A stretch of DNA of 64,000 bases from Candidatus Saccharimonadota bacterium. Its GTDB lineage: Bacteria; Patescibacteriota; Saccharimonadia; Saccharimonadales; Saccharimonadaceae. Shown here in pieces: positions 60,106-64,000 of this stretch. The notes below the pieces were generated by a model. The model saw nothing but the letters and a program-made list of their open reading frames with translations, did not search any database and had not been told where the DNA came from. The stretch is from the NCBI GenBank assembly GCA_016866755.1, contig VGLK01000002.1, positions 62,001 to 126,000 of the forward strand, in the 5' to 3' direction. Every line of letters starts with the position of its first letter. The stretch's first letter is position 1. The position numbers and the translations under genes are program-made.

Positions 60106-60363
60106 TTATTTTTCCTTTCGTTTAGCGGAAAGAGACAGAGTTAAAAATTTATTGTTTAATAAATGTTCAACGCTATCACTATCCGCACTACTTTATCTCT
60201 CTATTCTACTCTAATTATTAGTTTCTTTAAACGTTTGATGAATTAAATAGTGTGCTGTATAGTATATGTCAGCTATACAAATGTATGGCCAGAAATGAAG
60301 AATAATCTTTGTTTATTTTCGTAGAGATAATATCTCTCATTCAAAGCTCAGAAAGAGGACACA

Positions 60364-60652
60364 TTGGGTGCTAGCGATCGCGCACGAGCGATGAACAAGC
60401 GCAACAACGCGATTCTGAACGGCAAGGCGAAGCCAACGCCCCGCTCACGGCAGGAATCGCAGCGGAACATTCAATAGTACTGCGTTCCGTGACGGCCCTC
60501 AACGCAACGACCCGACGGTCACCAACACCTACTTCAATTCTGGGAAGGAGGACGGAAAGAACCACGGGCACGTGAAGTATCGCAATAACCCCGACGGTTC
60601 AACGACCTATCTGTACGCTCGCGACGTGGAGGGCAACGAGTACGACGTCTGA
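60364..60652 (+). pseudogene. Broken high-GC gene fragment
   Basis: Much higher GC than the flanks. From TTG 60364, with AGAGGA upstream, one frame gives LGASDRARAMNKRNNAILNG and stops at 60477. A second frame, open from 60419 to TGA 60650-60652, gives RNRSGTFNSTAFRDGPQRND and later HGHVKYRNNPDGSTTYLYAR with DVEGNEYDV, but has no start codon. The two could be two small overlapping genes or one gene broken by a frameshift. The composition suggests the same actinobacterial-type source as the genes at 32-35 kb. Family unknown. Confidence 0.5.
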
Positions 60653-60708
60653 GTGACCCGATCTGAGCTAAATCGTAAAACTGGCTCACTAACACTTAGG
60701 TACGCATA

Positions 60709-61002
60709 ATGAATAACTACGATAAACTATTTACGTCCCTTAATGAGCGTCGGCCCTCTGAGTACGAGTCGTTACTTATTAGCGTGCTGCAAGAATTTAG
60801 CACTCAATTAGTTAAAAATCCGGAAAAAGACACCGAAATAGCCTATAACATTGCCGGCCTTATGGCGACTGATTACGCACGCACACTGCCGCAAGGCAGC
60901 CTGCTTGATGAAATATTTACCATTGCGGGTGAACTTGAGATCGACCCTGAAGATCGTGATGCATTACGCGAAGAATTGATCCAAAAGATAGACCTGCTCT
61001 AG
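60709..61002 (+). CDS. Small acidic helical protein, unknown
   Basis: 97 aa, acidic, all-helical pattern (YESLLISVLQEFSTQLVKNP, IAYNIAGLMATDYARTLPQG, EIDPEDRDALREELIQK). No family recognised. It ends 19 nt before the sortase gene on the same strand. Confidence 0.6.
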   Translation: MNNYDKLFTSLNERRPSEYESLLISVLQEFSTQLVKNPEKDTEIAYNIAGLMATDYARTLPQGSLLDEIFTIAGELEIDPEDRDALREELIQKIDLL

Positions 61003-61021
61003 CTGCTATACTTAAGGTAGT

Positions 61022-61621
61022 ATGTTCAGCACGAATCACCACCGCACGCGTCGATTTTTTAGTTCTTTACTTACCTTTTTAGCAGTGCTGATGTTAGCCG
61101 CAGGAGTTTATCTGCTGTTACTTTTAGCTATGCCGTGGCTGAATAGTGCCACGCTTGACTCTAGTGATAATTCTACCACGCAAAAAATTACCGAAACAGA
61201 GCAAATTCCGGCGGCGCACCGGCTTTATATTCCTAAAATTGACGTCGATGTCTCGTATGAGAGCGGTGACGCCAGCGTGCTAGAACGCGGTGCATGGTGG
61301 CGCGTGCCACGTAGTGGCAATCCTAGAGATGGCGGAAATTTCGTTCTTGCCGCTCACCGATTCGAACTCGGCCGCACACCTACCGAAACCCTACGCGTTT
61401 CGCCCTTCTACCACATAAATCGACTTACGATTGGCGACGAGATTATTATTGATTACCAAAAGCAACGCTATCGCTACCAAATTACCGACATTCTGCAAGT
61501 GGCTCCAAATGCAACAGAGATAGAGGCTCCAACAACCCACCCTCAACTCACGCTATACTCATGTACACTTGGTGGCTCGCATGATGGTCGCGAGGTGATT
61601 ATCGCAAAGCCAGCTACTTAA
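61022..61621 (+). CDS. Sortase-family transpeptidase
   Basis: 199 aa. One N-terminal helix (LLTFLAVLMLAAGVYLLLLL), then the sortase beta-barrel with catalytic His in FVLAAHRFELG, Cys in LTLYSCTLGG and Arg in GREVIIAKP. TATACT with an extended TG lies 9 nt before the ATG. Class D/E-like. No LPxTG protein is visible in this window, so its substrates are elsewhere or use another signal. It overlaps the convergent acetyltransferase by 8 bp. Confidence 0.88.
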   Translation: MFSTNHHRTRRFFSSLLTFLAVLMLAAGVYLLLLLAMPWLNSATLDSSDNSTTQKITETEQIPAAHRLYIPKIDVDVSYESGDASVLERGAWWRVPRSGNPRDGGNFVLAAHRFELGRTPTETLRVSPFYHINRLTIGDEIIIDYQKQRYRYQITDILQVAPNATEIEAPTTHPQLTLYSCTLGGSHDGREVIIAKPAT

Positions 61622-62282
61622 GCTCTACGTTATTGTCTGCCCAGCTTAGTATTTGCTGAGTTTTTTGTCGTGCCGCACTTGCTTCGGCCGAAGGCTGATC
61701 GTCTCCCCACCACTGGCTCCATGCCCATTCGTCGGGATTCACAAGCTGGTAATGATAGGCGTGAATCAATCCGCCATTCACAAATTTTTCGTTGCGCGAG
61801 GTGTACGAATACACATACCCTACACTTTCGATTGCCCTTTGGCTAGCCCTATTGGGACTCAACACCCGCGAATTAAGTGCAATGAGTCCGCGTTGTCGAA
61901 ATGCGTACCATGTTCGTGCCTTGTGAGTGGCGCTGGCAATTCCTTTGCCCCAATAGGCGCGATCGGTAAGCACAATACCGGTTGTCGCGACCGCCACAGG
62001 GCGATCATGTATATCCATAAGCGAAGTATTGCCAATTAAACGGCGTTCACCATTTTTTACCACAAAAATACCCCATGTAATTGCCTGTTGGTTTTGCCGA
62101 GTTTTTTCGTACCATTCGTACTCGTCCTCAAGTGTAAATGCCGTATCTACAGGAAGATACTGAGTCGTCGTATGGTGCCAAAAACCGCCATCAATTAAAC
62201 GCGGCACGTCGTCACGCGTAATTGGAGCAAGCTCAACAGTCAGCTCGCCAACGTTCATTTGCATTACACTTCCAAAAACCAT
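61614..62282 (-). CDS. GNAT-family acetyltransferase
   Basis: 222 aa. RimJ/RimL-like GNAT: LIGNTSLMDIHDRPVAVATT, the acetyl-CoA loop YWGKGIASATHKARTWYAF and SPNRASQRAIESVGYVYSYT. A C-terminal extension of about 45 Trp/Ala/Gln-rich residues is unusual. The acceptor is unknown. Confidence 0.85.
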   Translation of the reverse strand: MVFGSVMQMNVGELTVELAPITRDDVPRLIDGGFWHHTTTQYLPVDTAFTLEDEYEWYEKTRQNQQAITWGIFVVKNGERRLIGNTSLMDIHDRPVAVATTGIVLTDRAYWGKGIASATHKARTWYAFRQRGLIALNSRVLSPNRASQRAIESVGYVYSYTSRNEKFVNGGLIHAYHYQLVNPDEWAWSQWWGDDQPSAEASAARQKTQQILSWADNNVELK

Positions 62283-62315
62283 CGTAACCTCATTTGTTAA
62301 ATTTTACCTAGTATA

Positions 62316-62867
62316 TCACGCTGGGGATAAAAACTGCTTTAGCTCGCTAAACGGCTTAATGCGAAGATACGTTTCCTCGTCTCCCTTGGGTGTAAGCTCG
62401 GCGCGTGTTTGACCGCCATAACCATCGGGGCAAAAAATCTTATCCCAACCAAATCCACTTTCGCCACGCGGAACATTTGCTATAACACCAGTCAACGACC
62501 CTTCAAATAACTTTACCCTACCCCCATCGTAGTACCCAAACACGCAGCGAGCTGTCGCCGTACGATCAGAAAAACTATCCAACATGCGACACAACTTCTC
62601 TAGTCCATTCTCGGCATCTACAAAAAATTTAATAAACGGACCCGGGAGACCAGACAACGCCGTAAATTCTAGAGCGACATCTTCAACGAGTACAGGTTGC
62701 CGGCCACTTAACTCATAAGCCTGACGGACTTTGTGCTCGACAATTTCTTGTAAATCAGTTGACTGAATCTCATCAAGATTAAATTTTTGATGCGCAAGCT
62801 CAACACCGAGATATCGGCTAAGATACGCAGCTTTAGAGGCGTTACCCGTAATAAATATTGGTTTCAT
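62316..62867 (-). CDS. rdgB: Inosine/xanthosine triphosphate pyrophosphatase (RdgB/HAM1)
   Basis: 183 aa. It begins PIFITGNASKAAYLSRYLG, with VEDVALEFTALSGLPGPFIK and GWDKIFCPDGYG-type motifs. It removes deaminated purine NTPs. The substrate-site Ser/Asp segment is somewhat divergent. TAATAT lies 6 nt before the ATG. Confidence 0.85.
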   Translation of the reverse strand: MKPIFITGNASKAAYLSRYLGVELAHQKFNLDEIQSTDLQEIVEHKVRQAYELSGRQPVLVEDVALEFTALSGLPGPFIKFFVDAENGLEKLCRMLDSFSDRTATARCVFGYYDGGRVKLFEGSLTGVIANVPRGESGFGWDKIFCPDGYGGQTRAELTPKGDEETYLRIKPFSELKQFLSPA

Positions 62868-62988
62868 AAGTCTATATTATCATGCTAAAATTAGTCCACT
62901 ACGATCCTGGCTACAAGATCCGCTTGTACCGCACGTCGGCTGCATACCGACCGCTGAACTTTATTAAATATTATAAGGGAGCTTACAC

Positions 62989-63309
62989 ATGGAACCATTT
63001 CAAGCTCGTCGCGTAAACCTGCGCGGTATTATTTATAAAGACGGCAAAATTCTTTGTCAACGACTAAAAAGTGGCAGCGATGGAATAGAGCGCGACTACT
63101 GGTGCACGCCGGGTGGCGGCATCGACTTTGGTGAATCACTTCATGAAGGATTGACTCGCGAAATGATCGAGGAAACCGGCATTAAACCCGAAATTGGTAA
63201 TTTACTGTTTGTGTCACAGTTTCACGACGGCGAAAAAGAACAGTTGGAGTTTTTCTTTCATATCAAAAACACCGATGCTTGGGTTACCAGGCGTGTCCTT
63301 GCATCGTAA
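62989..63309 (+). pseudogene. Nudix hydrolase, truncated at the C-terminus
   Basis: 106 codons. An intact Nudix box (GGGIDFGESLHEGLTREMIEETG region, residues 41-63) follows a normal N-terminus; AAGGGAGC precedes the ATG. After FFFHIKNTD the sequence turns into the antisense of a P-loop kinase gene (AWVTRRVLAS). Complete family members run about 50 residues longer, so the gene has lost its end by a deletion near 63270. It may still fold, but activity is doubtful. Confidence 0.7.
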
Positions 63310-63438
63310 TATTTCACGACGAACCACATCTTGAGAGACTAGCATTGTACCGTAATCCAACTTATGCTGGAGCCTTTTAGCTATCGTGGACTTTCCAGAG
63401 CCAGAATTACCTCGAATTATTATAAGTTTAGCGTTCAT
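63214..63438 (-). pseudogene. P-loop kinase, truncated at the C-terminus
   Basis: 74 codons. The start is intact: TATAAT 6 nt before the ATG, then MNAKLIIIRGNSGSGKSTIA and LVSQDVVRREIL. After KDTPGNPSI it runs into the antisense of the Nudix gene. Relatives are about 160-180 aa, so the LID and the rest are lost. The deletion joins it tail to tail with the Nudix gene near 63270. Confidence 0.68.
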
Positions 63439-63462
63439 GTGTCTATTATAAAAAGAACCCCG

Positions 63463-63729
63463 CTATTTGCGGAGTCCTAGTTTTTGCACAACTGCTTTGT
63501 AACCTTCAAAGTCGGTTCGCTCAAGATATTTGAGGAGGCGCTTTCGCTTGCCTACCATCTGAATCAAGCCGCGACGAGCCATAAAGTCGTGTTTGTTGAC
63601 CTTAAGATGCTCTGTAACCTCTTTGATACGAGCCGACAAAATTGACACCTGAGCCTGAGGGCTACCGACGTCGTTTTTGCTGACCTGAGTCAAAGCAATC
63701 GCTTTATCCTTGTTCTCTTTAGTAATCAT
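63463..63729 (-). CDS. rpsO: 30S ribosomal protein S15
   Basis: 88 aa from ATG 63729, the standard S15 length; an ATG at 63765 adds 12 extra residues. VSILSARIKEVTEHLKVNKH and RRGLIQMVGKRKRLLKYLER are diagnostic. TATACT ends 7 nt before this ATG, supporting the shorter start. Confidence 0.95.
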   Translation of the reverse strand: MITKENKDKAIALTQVSKNDVGSPQAQVSILSARIKEVTEHLKVNKHDFMARRGLIQMVGKRKRLLKYLERTDFEGYKAVVQKLGLRK

Positions 63730-63783
63730 CTTTTGCAGTATAGCAAGTTTACATATAGTTTGCAATCACTCACTAATGTGGCA

Positions 63784-64000
63784 TTACCGCCAAGAGAACG
63801 TAAAATCGTAGGAGCGCGATGCGTGCGGCTGCAACTCTTCTTCGGGCAGGCTTTCCTGATGATTTTGAAAGCTGAAACCAGCAAGCGTTGGCTCCAAACA
63901 TACATACTCACCCTTGTTGTCGCTCCATAGCGCCCACACGCCTAGCTTAGGTGATGCGAGGGCAATTTTTCGCTCCTGAAGCGTTAAATATTGTACTGAT
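63784..64000 (-). CDS. Aldose 1-epimerase-like protein, C-terminal part
   Basis: The frame is open to the window edge, giving 71 codons before TAA at 63784-63786: IALASPKLGVWALWSDNKGE then YVCLEPTLAGFSFQNHQESL and PEEELQPHASRSYDFTFSW. VW-x-LW and YVCLEP resemble the end of galactose-mutarotase (LacX-like) proteins. The start and catalytic His lie outside the window. Confidence 0.6.
   Translation of the reverse strand, partial: SVQYLTLQERKIALASPKLGVWALWSDNKGEYVCLEPTLAGFSFQNHQESLPEEELQPHASRSYDFTFSWR

Noticed and set aside
62882-63016. 44-codon ORF overlapping the start of the Nudix gene
   Set aside because: No ribosome-binding site, the TATTAT before it is too close to be a leaderless promoter, and no recognisable pattern.
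1-64000. CRISPR array or cas genes
   Set aside because: No regularly spaced direct repeats with unique spacers were found. The only tandem repeat is the coding 102-bp array at 32413.
1-64000. TGA recoded as Gly or Trp
   Set aside because: Many genes end naturally at TGA, conserved Trp positions use TGG, and no in-frame TGA interrupts conserved domains.

Overview
The window looks like a chromosome segment of a Candidatus Saccharibacteria (TM7/CPR) genome. The lineage call is an inference. It rests on moderate GC, dense packing of short genes, a compact CPR-style type IV pilus cluster, a pared-down set of core genes, TGA used as stop with TGG for Trp (so not the TGA-recoding CPR lineages), and high-GC, actinobacterial-looking genes that fit an actinobacterial host.

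Layout. 1-9100: end of a ComM-like ATPase, then infC-rpmI-rplT (infC starts with AUU), rnpB, a Nudix/RNase H fusion, a site-2 protease, rpmB, a metallo-hydrolase, miaA-atl-thrS with a short thrS T-box leader, and tRNA-Val. 9100-17200: a kinase-like protein, a 35-aa gene with its own promoter and terminator, nrdR, a membrane glycosyltransferase, superoxide dismutase, a SurA-like foldase, ndk, a Xer recombinase and tRNAs for Thr, Asp and Arg. 17200-31860: a minus-strand type IV pilus locus (pilMNO, pilB, pilT, pilC, pilin, prepilin peptidase, four minor pilin-type proteins, a 784-aa exported protein, a TPR protein). 31860-35340: two secreted-protein genes with much higher GC than anything around them, each followed by a hairpin sharing the same 12-nt block.

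35363-46144 is a mobile island of about 10.8 kb inserted into the fifth to seventh codons of ychF by a large serine integrase. The original ychF start remains at 35363 and the rest of ychF resumes at 46128 with a start codon supplied by the element. Joining the two outer ends restores an intact ychF start (MSLSIGIVGLP). Joining the two inner ends restores an attP-like site with 10-bp inverted arms lying inside the integrase gene. Integration therefore cuts 39 codons off the integrase and replaces them with 12 out-of-frame codons from ychF. A second diverged copy of the missing tail at 37253-37423 points to a composite or tandem history. Cargo includes DsbA/VKOR oxidative folding, a DUF305 protein, a CDF metal exporter, a macrodomain protein, HNH and GIY-YIG nucleases, and a RepA-like ATPase.

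46128-64000: ychF, DUF2797, tlyA, efp, rpsF-ssb-rpsR, a lone pheA, ftsK, RNase J, an uracil-DNA glycosylase without its Fe-S cysteines, pnp, a degraded high-GC fragment, a sortase, rdgB, a Nudix gene and a kinase gene truncated into each other, rpsO, and the end of a mutarotase-like gene. Across the window many genes carry a -10 hexamer only 6-8 nt before the ATG, suggesting widespread leaderless transcripts.
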